Position numbers and translations under genes: made by a program. DNA of 14,995 nucleotides, taken from contig PMOV01000168.1 in assembly GCA_003161195.1 (NCBI GenBank), positions 2,250 through 17,244 of the forward strand. Direction: 5' to 3'. Position 1 is the first letter of the stretch; each line of letters starts with the position of its first letter. This stretch comes from Acidobacteriota bacterium. GTDB lineage: Bacteria > Acidobacteriota > Terriglobia > Acidiferrales > UBA7541. Positions 1 through 6,693 of this stretch are shown here, piece by piece. The notes under the pieces were generated by a model. That model made no database searches, was not told the DNA's origin, and was given only the letters and a program-made list of their open reading frames with translations.

Positions 1-3
1 GAA

Positions 4-19
4 GCCCCGGAGAAGGGGC
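4..19. other. Short GC-rich hairpin at left edge
   Basis: GCCCC (4-8) and GGGGC (15-19) form a perfect 5-bp stem around a 6-nt GGAGAA loop. It lies about 100 nt beyond the stop codon of the leftmost minus-strand gene and could mark the end of a transcript. No U-tract follows on either strand, so an intrinsic terminator is not supported. The rest of positions 1-120 shows no gene I can support. Confidence 0.3.
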
Positions 20-120
20 ACAGCGCAGTGGGCGTGGTGTTTACAGATTAACGGGCTCTGGGCGCGAAAAATGAAGAGATTCCCGGCGATGCGGATCCTT
101 TCAGAATACTTCCGGAAAAA

Positions 121-366
121 CTAGTTCAGTTCTGCGATTTTGCCGTCGAGGTGCGCCAGCGCGGCTTCGAGAGACTTGCGGTGACCCGGGTGGGTGGCGC
201 TTTGCAGATCGTTTGCGATGCGCGTGCGCGATAGCTCCAGATCCTTCTTTTGCTGTTCGTGGCGCACTTGGGCGTCCGACTTGTTTCCCGCATTGGGATT
301 GGATTTGGGGATATCCACAGTTGCTACCTGCGACTCTACGTCTTTGCTTTCCCAGCCTCGCGCCAT
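121..366 (-). CDS. Small conserved hypothetical protein, 81 aa, acidobacterial type
   Basis: Function unknown. The protein begins MARGWESKDVESQ, an opening I associate from memory with a family of small uncharacterised proteins in Acidobacteriota; that is family recognition, not a search result. The first ~25 residues are polar with no signal peptide or membrane segment. Residues ~35-81 are rich in Glu, Lys, Arg, Leu and Ala and predict as one or two amphipathic helices (QKKDLELSRTRIANDL, then KSLEAALAHLDGKIAEL), possibly a helical hairpin or short coiled coil. The ATG at 366 is chosen because it gives the family-typical N-terminus. AAGGG lies just before it, closer than ideal for a ribosome binding site. 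It follows the 235-aa membrane protein in the same direction after a 96-nt gap and may be expressed separately. Confidence 0.72.
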   Translation of the reverse strand: MARGWESKDVESQVATVDIPKSNPNAGNKSDAQVRHEQQKKDLELSRTRIANDLQSATHPGHRKSLEAALAHLDGKIAELN

Positions 367-462
367 GCCCTTAGTTTGACACAGTTTACGGCGTAGAAGG
401 GGATTAAGACGGGCGTTGATTTTGCCTGGTTATGTGCGTGGTTTCGTTGTGACGTCCATGGA

Positions 463-1170
463 CTAAGCGCTGGCGGCGCGGCGTTTTGGTAGTGTGGCCT
501 CGCCGACTGGCGAGCGAATCACGCCCTGCAGCGTCCGTTCGGCAATGCGCGCGCGATGTTCGGCAAAGAGACCGCGATAAGAGAATTCAGCCCCGTGGTC
601 GGCCCACGCGATGCGCAGGCACCAGTTGCCGGGGGAGGCTTGTTCGGCGCGAGCGGAGGTCAGTTCGCGGACCGGGACGACCAGCAACGGCTGAAAATGT
701 TCGTCGAGAGCCCAGATGTTATCGACGCTGGTGAAAAGCTGGACCGGCGCTGCAAGGAGGTTGCCGGGCTGGTACTGGCCGCCGCTAACCACGACGAGGG
801 CGCCCAGTTCGCGGGCTTTTTCGTCGGCGGTGGTTTCCGGGCGCGCGGGGGGGAGAAGAATCGCGCTGAGGAACATGGCCAAGCCGAGTACTGAGACGAG
901 GTAGCTATTCGAGAGGGCGAGCGGGAGAAGGACGAGGGAGGCGCCGACGAGGGCTAGCGCAATGCGGAAAGCGAACCACGACCGCTGGCTGCGGCGAAGA
1001 TGAATGATTTTGGGGAGGACCAGCGCGACGGAAAATAGGCTGAGGATCGCGATGTTACGCACCCCAGCCGCCGTGAGTTTGCCGATCGCAGCCCGTTGCG
1101 GCGCGAGGCCGTGAACGGCAGGCGGAGTGGAGTGCTCCGTATGCCGGACCGGACTGGGGTTGACGTTCAT
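463..1170 (-). CDS. Three-helix inner-membrane protein of unknown function, 235 aa
   Basis: Not recognised as a named family. A ~35-residue polar N-terminus is followed by three hydrophobic segments at about residues 37-56, 66-86 and 90-107. The remaining ~125 residues form a soluble C-terminal part with alternating beta-like stretches (ALVVVSGGQY, PLLVVPVRELTSA, NWCLRIAWADHG). RR-rich loops between helices 1 and 2 (HLRRSQR) suggest cytoplasmic placement there. The soluble part reads like a small beta-rich domain, but I see no catalytic motif. The ATG at 1170 is 54 nt downstream of the oxidase stop codon, and a TATAAT-containing promoter lies in that gap, so this gene may be transcribed independently as well as by read-through. 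Codon usage and GC resemble the neighbours. Coding status is supported by length and by the membrane pattern; no functional link to polyamines is visible. Confidence 0.75.
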   Translation of the reverse strand: MNVNPSPVRHTEHSTPPAVHGLAPQRAAIGKLTAAGVRNIAILSLFSVALVLPKIIHLRRSQRSWFAFRIALALVGASLVLLPLALSNSYLVSVLGLAMFLSAILLPPARPETTADEKARELGALVVVSGGQYQPGNLLAAPVQLFTSVDNIWALDEHFQPLLVVPVRELTSARAEQASPGNWCLRIAWADHGAEFSYRGLFAEHRARIAERTLQGVIRSPVGEATLPKRRAASA

Positions 1171-1199
1171 GGGTGGCCGGTACTCTGAAACCGTGCGCC

Positions 1200-1228
1200 A
1201 TTATACCTGTTCGGATGGCCAGGGTTAA
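1200..1228 (-). promoter_or_regulatory. Predicted sigma70-like promoter for the 235-aa membrane protein gene
   Basis: On the minus strand, TTAACC (1228-1223) and a perfect TATAAT (1205-1200) are separated by exactly 17 nt. The -35 matches 4 of 6 consensus bases and overlaps the TAA stop of the upstream oxidase gene. Predicted transcription would start near 1193, leaving a leader of ~22 nt before the ATG at 1170. It may uncouple the last two genes from the importer operon. Confidence 0.5.
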
Positions 1229-2769
1229 AGAGTTGCGGCGAGTAATGCCTTGTCGGCGAGCTCTTTGCCACCGGGTTTACCGGCAAGGATCAGGCCGCAC
1301 CAATCGGCCGCCACCCGTGACAGGCGGATGGACTCGCTCGTGAGAGATTCGGGGCCGCTCGAATCGGCGTTGCCGAAAAAGATGCGGTCTAAGGGTTGCG
1401 CCGCGATGAGGCGGTTTTTTGTGAATTGTCCGGGCACACCCATGAACATGGGGTGGCCGCGGCGATAGATGCGCACCTCGATGGGGTTGACGTTCGTGTC
1501 CGGCAGGATTTTTTGAAAGTCCGCCAGTACGTTGGCGGCGAGCGCTTGGCAGTCTTCTTCGCGCAGGAGCGAGGCGCGCTGGTATTCACGGAGCGGGGTG
1601 TAGCAGGAGAGAATATTGTTTTTCTGGAGGTAGCCCGGCGTGTTTCGAATGGTCCAGTCGGCGACGATAAAATCCGTGAAGGTGTTGCCCGGGCACCAGT
1701 TGTCGTAGCCACGGTTGTAGACCGGTTTGTCGAAGATGAGGTTCACCACGGGATAGGGAGCGTAGCGCGTCTTGTGCATCGCCGATTTCTGTTCCGCCGG
1801 CAAATCACTGATCAGGCGCGCGCTGATGTATTTCGCCACGCACATGATGACCGCTTTGGCGCTGACGGTGATCAACTCGCCGCCGTGAAGGTACGTGACA
1901 TTCACGCCGTCTGGGCCCGGCACGACGGCGACCACGGTAGCTTCGTCGAGCATGCGTTCTTTGTATTTCGGCACCATCACTTCCACCAGGCGATGCGTGA
2001 TGCAGCCGAGTCCTCCCGGGAGAATCACGCGGTGCGCGTCGAAGCCGGTAATCAATCCTTGCAGCGCGTCGGCTCCGATCAGCGCCGAAGTCTCCTCCGT
2101 AGTGCAGCCCCAATTCGACGGGCCGTAAGCGTCCCACCATTGCCGCAGTTCGGGAGCGTGCGCTGCGGTGTAATTCGTGAACGGCTGCGCGTCCAGTTCC
2201 TTCATCTGCGCGGTCAGATCGAGTTTCATCACCTGATCGCGAAACTTTTTGAAGCTGGCAATGACCGCTTTGGGATACGGCAGTTGATCGAGGCCGGCAT
2301 TCCAGGTATCCGGGACGAAGGTTTTGTTGATGATCGTGGGGTCGGGATTGTCGACGGGGAGCAGCTTCAGGCCGAGCTCCGCCGCGAGGTGATCGCCATC
2401 GTCGCCACGATAGGCATAGGCGGACCCGGTGGCGAAGGGCTGGCCGTCGTACTCTTCCTGATAGGCGTTGCCGCCGAAGTGAGCTTCTTTTTCCAGCAGC
2501 AGCCAGTCCTGGCCGCCGAGGAAATAGCCCGCGGAAAGGCCGGCTACGCCGCCGCCGATAATGACGACCGCGGCCTTTTTCGCAGGGCTTGGGCGATCAA
2601 ACTTGTAGCCATCGCGAATCTGGTGGCAGATCTCGAAATGTTCGCCTTCCATGCGCGGCACGGGAGGCGCGGAATCAGGTGCGGCCAGCAGTGTGTGATC
2701 GATCGGGCAGCCAGCGGCAACCGAGCCGACCACGACGTACTTGATGAAATCCCGGCGTGAATGCGACAT
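1225..2769 (-). CDS. Tat-exported FAD-dependent amine-oxidase-like protein, 514 aa
   Basis: A flavoprotein of the FAD/NAD(P)-binding amine oxidoreductase superfamily, probably acting outside the cytoplasm. The N-terminus has an exact twin-arginine motif (S4-R5-R6-D7-F8-I9-K10) and a short hydrophobic stretch ending VAAGC21, which could be an atypical lipobox. The Rossmann dinucleotide motif GxGxxG lies at G72-G74-G77 in VVIIGGGVAGLSAGY, with the ribose-binding acidic residue E93 at the end of the second strand. The C-terminal FFGNADSSGPESLTSESI segment fits the second FAD-contact region. I start at the ATG at 2769 because GGGAGAG precedes it by 6 nt; the TTG five codons upstream has no such site and would place five extra residues before the Tat motif. 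It follows potC by 67 nt. The neighbours suggest oxidation of a polyamine or other amine, but the substrate is inferred. A more general FAD oxidoreductase remains possible. Confidence 0.87.
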   Translation of the reverse strand: MSHSRRDFIKYVVVGSVAAGCPIDHTLLAAPDSAPPVPRMEGEHFEICHQIRDGYKFDRPSPAKKAAVVIIGGGVAGLSAGYFLGGQDWLLLEKEAHFGGNAYQEEYDGQPFATGSAYAYRGDDGDHLAAELGLKLLPVDNPDPTIINKTFVPDTWNAGLDQLPYPKAVIASFKKFRDQVMKLDLTAQMKELDAQPFTNYTAAHAPELRQWWDAYGPSNWGCTTEETSALIGADALQGLITGFDAHRVILPGGLGCITHRLVEVMVPKYKERMLDEATVVAVVPGPDGVNVTYLHGGELITVSAKAVIMCVAKYISARLISDLPAEQKSAMHKTRYAPYPVVNLIFDKPVYNRGYDNWCPGNTFTDFIVADWTIRNTPGYLQKNNILSCYTPLREYQRASLLREEDCQALAANVLADFQKILPDTNVNPIEVRIYRRGHPMFMGVPGQFTKNRLIAAQPLDRIFFGNADSSGPESLTSESIRLSRVAADWCGLILAGKPGGKELADKALLAATL

Positions 2770-2803
2770 GATTTGCTCTCCCAAGACTCTTCATGTTTCG
2801 GCT

Positions 2804-2828
2804 CGCTGGCTCATGCTGCTGACCAGCG
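2804..2828. other. Intercistronic hairpin between potC and the oxidase gene
   Basis: CGCTGG (2804-2809) and CCAGCG (2823-2828) can pair as a 6-bp stem around a 13-nt loop in the 67-nt gap between potC and the oxidase. There is no following U-tract. It could set the ratio of upstream to downstream message through partial termination or RNA stability, or be incidental. Confidence 0.25.
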
Positions 2829-2836
2829 CCGCAGAA

Positions 2837-3637
2837 TCAGCTTGCGTTGCGTAAAGTGCGCATCCGCAGGCGATACCAGATGCTAATGAGCACCACGGAA
2901 ACAACGAAAATCAGTGTGGAGATGGCGTTGATCTCCGGCGTCATGCCCTGGCGCAGGCGGCCCCAGATTTCCATGGGCAAGGTATTGTCTCGGCCAATTA
3001 GGAAAAATGTGACGGCGATTTCGTCCATGGAGAGCGTGAAAATCAGCAGACCCGCCGCGATCAGCGGGAGCTTCAGATTGGGTAGCGTGACGCGCCAGAA
3101 GGTTTGCCAGGGTGTTGCGCCGAGATCCAGCGAGGCTTCTTCCTGCGCGCGATCCATTTTTTGCAGTCCGGCGAAAAGTTCCGTGGTGGCTACAGAGATG
3201 AGCGCCGTGCCGTGTCCCAGGAAGACCGTTACCAGGCTGAGCGGCGCGCCGGCGAATACCGCGAACATCAGCAGCGACAGTCCCGTGATGATGCCAGGAA
3301 GAATCAGCGGCAGCAGCACCAGCCGGCGGAAGAGCGCCTTGCCGGGGAAATCAGCACGGTCGAGCGCCAGCGCGGCGAGCAGGCCCAGCGTCAGCGCCAG
3401 CGCCACGCTTCCCGCCGCGACCAGTAGGCTATTCAGCACCGCGTCCCAGATGGCATCGTCGGCAAACAACAGGCCGTACCAGTGCAAGGTGAAATGGCGA
3501 GGCGGAAAACCGCCGACGCCGTCACGATTGAAGGAGTAGCCGACCAGCACGACGACCGGCAAGTAGATGAACGCGAAGACGGCGATAGCATACGGCATCA
3601 GCCAGGTGGCGCGGCGTGTGGGGGTGGTGGCGTTCAC
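2837..3637 (-). CDS. potC: Spermidine/putrescine-type ABC transporter permease, PotC-like, 266 aa
   Basis: The second inner-membrane permease subunit of a polyamine-type importer. Six hydrophobic segments are visible at about residues 12-34, 66-92, 106-129, 133-157, 188-210 and 236-258. The EAA coupling loop that docks on the ATPase is clear at residues 166-186 (EEASLDLG...TLP), with the conserved Gly at 173 and the closing LP. The length matches PotC proteins (~260 aa). Start: GTG at 3637, the first start in this frame. It overlaps the TGA of an 11-codon mini-ORF that begins at the potB stop, which argues for translation by re-initiation from potB. A GAAAGG about 10 nt upstream may also serve as ribosome binding site. 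PotC assignment rests on gene order (D-A-B-C) and on the short N-terminus. The transported substrate is not determined by this subunit. Confidence 0.92.
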   Translation of the reverse strand: MNATTPTRRATWLMPYAIAVFAFIYLPVVVLVGYSFNRDGVGGFPPRHFTLHWYGLLFADDAIWDAVLNSLLVAAGSVALALTLGLLAALALDRADFPGKALFRRLVLLPLILPGIITGLSLLMFAVFAGAPLSLVTVFLGHGTALISVATTELFAGLQKMDRAQEEASLDLGATPWQTFWRVTLPNLKLPLIAAGLLIFTLSMDEIAVTFFLIGRDNTLPMEIWGRLRQGMTPEINAISTLIFVVSVVLISIWYRLRMRTLRNAS

Positions 3638-3669
3638 GGTTGCGCGCCTTTCGTTTGTCCTTTGCTCAT
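3634..3669 (-). other. 11-codon mini-ORF bridging potB and potC
   Basis: An ATG (3669-3667) overlaps the potB TGA (3668-3666) as ATGA, and the mini-ORF reads MSKGQTKGAQP before a TGA (3636-3634) that overlaps the potC GTG (3637-3635) as GTGA. A ribosome finishing potB could restart here and then hand over to potC. The peptide itself has no recognisable function. A chance arrangement cannot be excluded, because the region is only 36 nt long. Confidence 0.35.
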
Positions 3670-4511
3670 TTAAACGACCGGCGCTTTTCCAGCGTTTCCG
3701 TCAAAGACAAGAGCGTTAGCGTGAACACCAGAATGCACATGGCCACCGCCGCGCCCAACGGCCAGTCGTAGGCCGCGCCGAAGAGGCTTTGCACCACATT
3801 CGCGATCATCGTGCCGGAAGCGCCGCCGACCAGCAGCGGCGCCAGAAAATCGCCGAGCGAAAGAACAAAGGCAAACGTGGCGCCTGCCAGCAAACCCGGC
3901 ATGGAGAGCGGCAGCACGACGCGCAGAAATGTTTGCGACGCCGTGGCGCCAAGGTCCTGCGAAGCTTCGAGAAGCGGCCGCGGAATGGATTCCAGCGCGG
4001 CGTAAATTGGCAGAAACACGAACGGCGTGTAAATGTGCGTCAACATCAGTACCACGGCGAACGGGCTGTAGAGCAGGAAGCCCACGGGAGCGTGCGTGAT
4101 ATGCGCGAACTGCAGGAAACCATTCAACACGCCATCGCTGCCGAGAATGGTTTTCCATGCGTAGCCGCGCACCAGATAGCTGATCCACAGCGGCACGATC
4201 ACCAGCTGATAGAGGATTTCCTTGCGCACGCCGGAATAAAACGAGACGTAGTACGCCAGCGGGTATCCGAGCAGCAGCGAACAAATGGTAACGCTGGCCG
4301 CAATGCGCATAGTGCGCAGCAGCACCTGCAGATACACCGTCCGCGTGAAAAGCGCGGCGTAATTGCCGAGGTTCCACTGATGCACGATAACCCCATCGCG
4401 GACCAGCCAGAAACTGTGCAGCAACATGAGCGTATACGGCAGCAGCAGAAAAATGCCCACCCACAGCAGCGGCGGCAGCGAGACGAGCGACTTGTAGGCG
4501 CGCGAGTACAT
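3666..4511 (-). CDS. potB: Spermidine/putrescine-type ABC transporter permease, PotB-like, 281 aa
   Basis: First inner-membrane permease subunit of the importer. It has about six membrane helices, the first at residues ~9-31. The segment PLWISYLVRGYAWKTILG (107-124) before SDGVLN is characteristic of PotB/PotH proteins, whose E. coli members carry a similar LIRTYAWK stretch. The EAA cytoplasmic coupling loop is at residues 182-201 (EASQDLG...VVLP), with Gly188 in the conserved position. Length is normal for the family. The ATG at 4511 starts 6 nt after the potA stop, and AAAGG lies ~12 nt before the ATG inside the potA end, so expression is probably coupled to potA. With PotC it should form the heterodimeric translocation channel energised by PotA. 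Confidence in the family is high; the substrate follows from PotD and context only. Confidence 0.93.
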   Translation of the reverse strand: MYSRAYKSLVSLPPLLWVGIFLLLPYTLMLLHSFWLVRDGVIVHQWNLGNYAALFTRTVYLQVLLRTMRIAASVTICSLLLGYPLAYYVSFYSGVRKEILYQLVIVPLWISYLVRGYAWKTILGSDGVLNGFLQFAHITHAPVGFLLYSPFAVVLMLTHIYTPFVFLPIYAALESIPRPLLEASQDLGATASQTFLRVVLPLSMPGLLAGATFAFVLSLGDFLAPLLVGGASGTMIANVVQSLFGAAYDWPLGAAVAMCILVFTLTLLSLTETLEKRRSFK

Positions 4512-4517
4512 GGTCGA

Positions 4518-5600
4518 TCAAACCTTTACGCGAATGGCATCCTCGGGCGAAAACACGAATTGCAGCTCGCCGCTCAGCGGTTCGGCGGCCCGAATGCGCA
4601 CGCGCAGCGCTTGCGTCGGCCCGCAGGCGATTTCGAGTGTTTCGCTGGCGCCGCCATAAAGTTGTTGCTGGATTGTGCCGCGAAAGGTTGCCGCGCTAGA
4701 CGGTGGCGGCGAACCGCCGGGCACATAAGTAATGTCTTCAGGGCGAAGTGAAAATAACGCGGGGCCGTCCGCCTCGCGCGAATGCCAGCGCAGCGCGCCG
4801 CAAACCGCCACTCCCGCGCGCACTTCCGCCTTCAATAGATTTGTCTGGCCGATGAATTGCGCCGCGTACGCCGTCGCGGGTCGCTTGTAGATTTCGCGCG
4901 GCGAAGCGATTTGTTCCAGCGTGCCGCCACGCAGTAGCGCAATCCGGTCAGAGAGTGCCATGGCCTCTTCCTGATCGTGCGTGACAAAGAGGAACGTGAT
5001 GCCGAGTTCCCGCTGCAGCGCTTTCAGTTCGCTCTGCATCTGTTTGCGCAGGTTCGCATCCAGCGCCGAAAGCGGCTCGTCCAGCAGCAAGAGCTGCGGG
5101 CGATTCACCAGCGCCCGCGCCAGCGCCACGCGCTGTTGTTGCCCGCCGCTCAGCCGCCCGGGACGCGCCGCAGCGAATTCTTGCATCTTCACCATGCGCA
5201 GCGCGTCATCGACGCGGCCGGCGACTTCGCTCGCCGCAGTGCCCCGCGCGCGCAAGCCATACGCAACGTTGTCGCGCACGTTCAAATGGGGAAACAGCGC
5301 GTAGTGTTGAAACACGGTGTTTACGGGCCGCTTGTATGGCGGCAACAAATCCAGCCGCTGCCCGCTCATCCAGATTTCTCCGGACGCCGGCGCCTCAAAC
5401 CCCGCGATCAGCCGCAGCAGCGTGGTTTTTCCCGAGCCGCTTTCGCCCAGCAGCGTAAGAAATTCTCCAGCCGCGATATTCAGCGAAACGTCATTCAATA
5501 CTTTCGCCGTGCCGAAGCGCTTGGCCACGGAGCGCACCTCGAGCAGCGTTCCGCCGGATGCGACTCCCGGGCTCGGCGAGCTGGCGCTGCTGGGATTCAC
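4518..5600 (-). CDS. potA: Spermidine/putrescine-type ABC transporter ATP-binding protein, PotA-like, 360 aa
   Basis: Cytoplasmic ATPase that powers the importer. All ABC motifs are present: Walker A GESGSGKTT (52-60), Q-loop Gln98, signature LSGGQQQR (150-157), Walker B LLLLDE (170-175) with catalytic Glu175, D-loop SALD (178-181) and switch His208 in VTHDQEEAM. Residues ~240-360 form the C-terminal TOBE-type regulatory region, with the phrase FSLRPEDITYV typical of the PotA/CysA/MalK group. Length fits PotA (~370 aa). The Glu after the first Gly of Walker A, where Pro is usual, is a mild variation. The start is GTG at 5600, whose GTGA overlaps the potD stop by 4 nt, indicating translational coupling. 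The first ~17 residues are a Ser/Pro/Gly-rich extension, and the conserved domain begins near LLEVRSVAKRFG. Confidence 0.95.
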   Translation of the reverse strand: MNPSSASSPSPGVASGGTLLEVRSVAKRFGTAKVLNDVSLNIAAGEFLTLLGESGSGKTTLLRLIAGFEAPASGEIWMSGQRLDLLPPYKRPVNTVFQHYALFPHLNVRDNVAYGLRARGTAASEVAGRVDDALRMVKMQEFAAARPGRLSGGQQQRVALARALVNRPQLLLLDEPLSALDANLRKQMQSELKALQRELGITFLFVTHDQEEAMALSDRIALLRGGTLEQIASPREIYKRPATAYAAQFIGQTNLLKAEVRAGVAVCGALRWHSREADGPALFSLRPEDITYVPGGSPPPSSAATFRGTIQQQLYGGASETLEIACGPTQALRVRIRAAEPLSGELQFVFSPEDAIRVKV

Positions 5601-6655
5601 TGCGCGGCTTTCACCTCGTTCCAGATCTCGTTGTACTTCGCGCGCCGCGGCACGTCCTGCCAGAAATAAATTCGTTTCATGTACGTGTCCGGATCATCGA
5701 GGTGCAGCGTTCTCTTTTCTTCGTCGGTCATAAATTGCGCCGCGCCGGGATTTGCCGGTGTGTAGTGCGTCACGTCGGTGACCAGCTTCTGCGGCCGCGC
5801 TTCGATCATGTACTCCAGAAACGCCTGCGCCAGCTCCTTGTGCGAGCTGGCGGCGGTGATCATCAGGTGATCGATCCACCCGGTGGTGTTTTCCTTGGGA
5901 ATCGTTTCGCCAATGGGAAAATGCAGCTTGCGCAGATCGTTGGTCATCAGCGGCCAGCCCATGGCGATCACGATTTCGTGATTCTGAAACAGGTTGGTCA
6001 GTTCGCCGCCCGTGCCCCACAGTTTCCGAATGTTTGGCTTCAGCTCCAGCAATTTCCTCTTTACGGCCTCGAGCTGCGTGTCCGTCAAATTGTAAAGTTG
6101 CGAGGGATCGGGTTGATCGTAGCCGAGCACCTGTGCCGCCATGTACACGGTCGAAAGATCGTCCCATGCCGAAACCTTGCCCTTCAACGCGGGGTCCCAC
6201 AGCGCGCTCCACGACGCGGGCGCTTGCGTGAACGCCGTCGTGTCGTACAGCAGCGGGTTCGGCCCCCACATGAACGGCACGCCGTAAATCTGCCCGTTGA
6301 ATTTCACCAGTGGCATGTCGCGCAGCTTCTGTGAGAGCTGCAAATAGGAAGGCAATTTCGCGAGGTCGAGCGGCGCGGCCAACCCGGTGCGCGCGATGGA
6401 CGCGGCCACGTCGCTCGACGGCGAGATCACGTCGTAATTCGCCGCGCTGCCGCCGCGCAGTTTAGCTACCAGCTCGTCGCTCGAACCCATGTAAGATGCG
6501 GCGATCTTGCAGTGATGCGCCTGTTCAAAGGCTTTCACCGCCGACGGATCGGCGTAGCCTTCCCACACCAGCAGGCTCAGCGTATCGAGTTGCTTCTGGC
6601 ATGCGCCGCAACTTAGCAGTGCTACCATTCCGATCACGACGGCGAAGTGTTTCAT
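5597..6655 (-). CDS. potD: Periplasmic polyamine-type substrate-binding lipoprotein, PotD-like, 352 aa
   Basis: Extracytoplasmic binding protein that delivers substrate to PotB/PotC. The N-terminus MKHFAVVIGMVALLSCGAC is a lipoprotein-type signal, with lipidation at C16 or C19; neither is a perfect lipobox. The mature part has PotD landmarks: VWEGYADP near residues 30-37, IYGVPFMWGPNPLLYD (123-138), IAMGW (230-234) and PKENTTGWIDHL (253-264). By remembered alignment with E. coli PotD, W31, Y34, W234, W260 and D262 correspond to ligand residues W34, Y37, W229, W255 and D257. D166 would correspond to D168, while E36 and E171 appear replaced by Gly33 and Thr169. Spermidine specificity is therefore doubtful. 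Start: ATG at 6655 with GGGAG ideally spaced. It lies 38 nt after the regulator gene and overlaps potA by 4 nt. Confidence 0.92.
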   Translation of the reverse strand: MKHFAVVIGMVALLSCGACQKQLDTLSLLVWEGYADPSAVKAFEQAHHCKIAASYMGSSDELVAKLRGGSAANYDVISPSSDVAASIARTGLAAPLDLAKLPSYLQLSQKLRDMPLVKFNGQIYGVPFMWGPNPLLYDTTAFTQAPASWSALWDPALKGKVSAWDDLSTVYMAAQVLGYDQPDPSQLYNLTDTQLEAVKRKLLELKPNIRKLWGTGGELTNLFQNHEIVIAMGWPLMTNDLRKLHFPIGETIPKENTTGWIDHLMITAASSHKELAQAFLEYMIEARPQKLVTDVTHYTPANPGAAQFMTDEEKRTLHLDDPDTYMKRIYFWQDVPRRAKYNEIWNEVKAAQ

Positions 6656-6693
6656 CGTTTCTCCCGCGGCAAATATTCGGCGTTACGCGCCCC

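Noticed and set aside
4..19. Intrinsic terminator at the left edge
   Set aside because: Only a 5-bp stem and no U-tract on either strand; listed as a hairpin only.
1396..2760. Long plus-strand open frame (454 codons) opposite the oxidase gene
   Set aside because: It is antisense to a gene with an intact Tat signal and FAD motif. Its translation is Arg/His/Val-rich with no domain, which is typical of the reverse strand of GC-rich coding DNA.
3670..4521. 283-codon minus-strand frame overlapping potB
   Set aside because: Same strand, different frame. The translation is Ala/Arg/His-rich without membrane helices, whereas the potB frame gives a full permease with the EAA loop.
3789..4751. 320-codon plus-strand frame opposite potB and potA
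   Set aside because: Gln/Arg/His-rich composition without motifs; both opposing genes are unambiguous.
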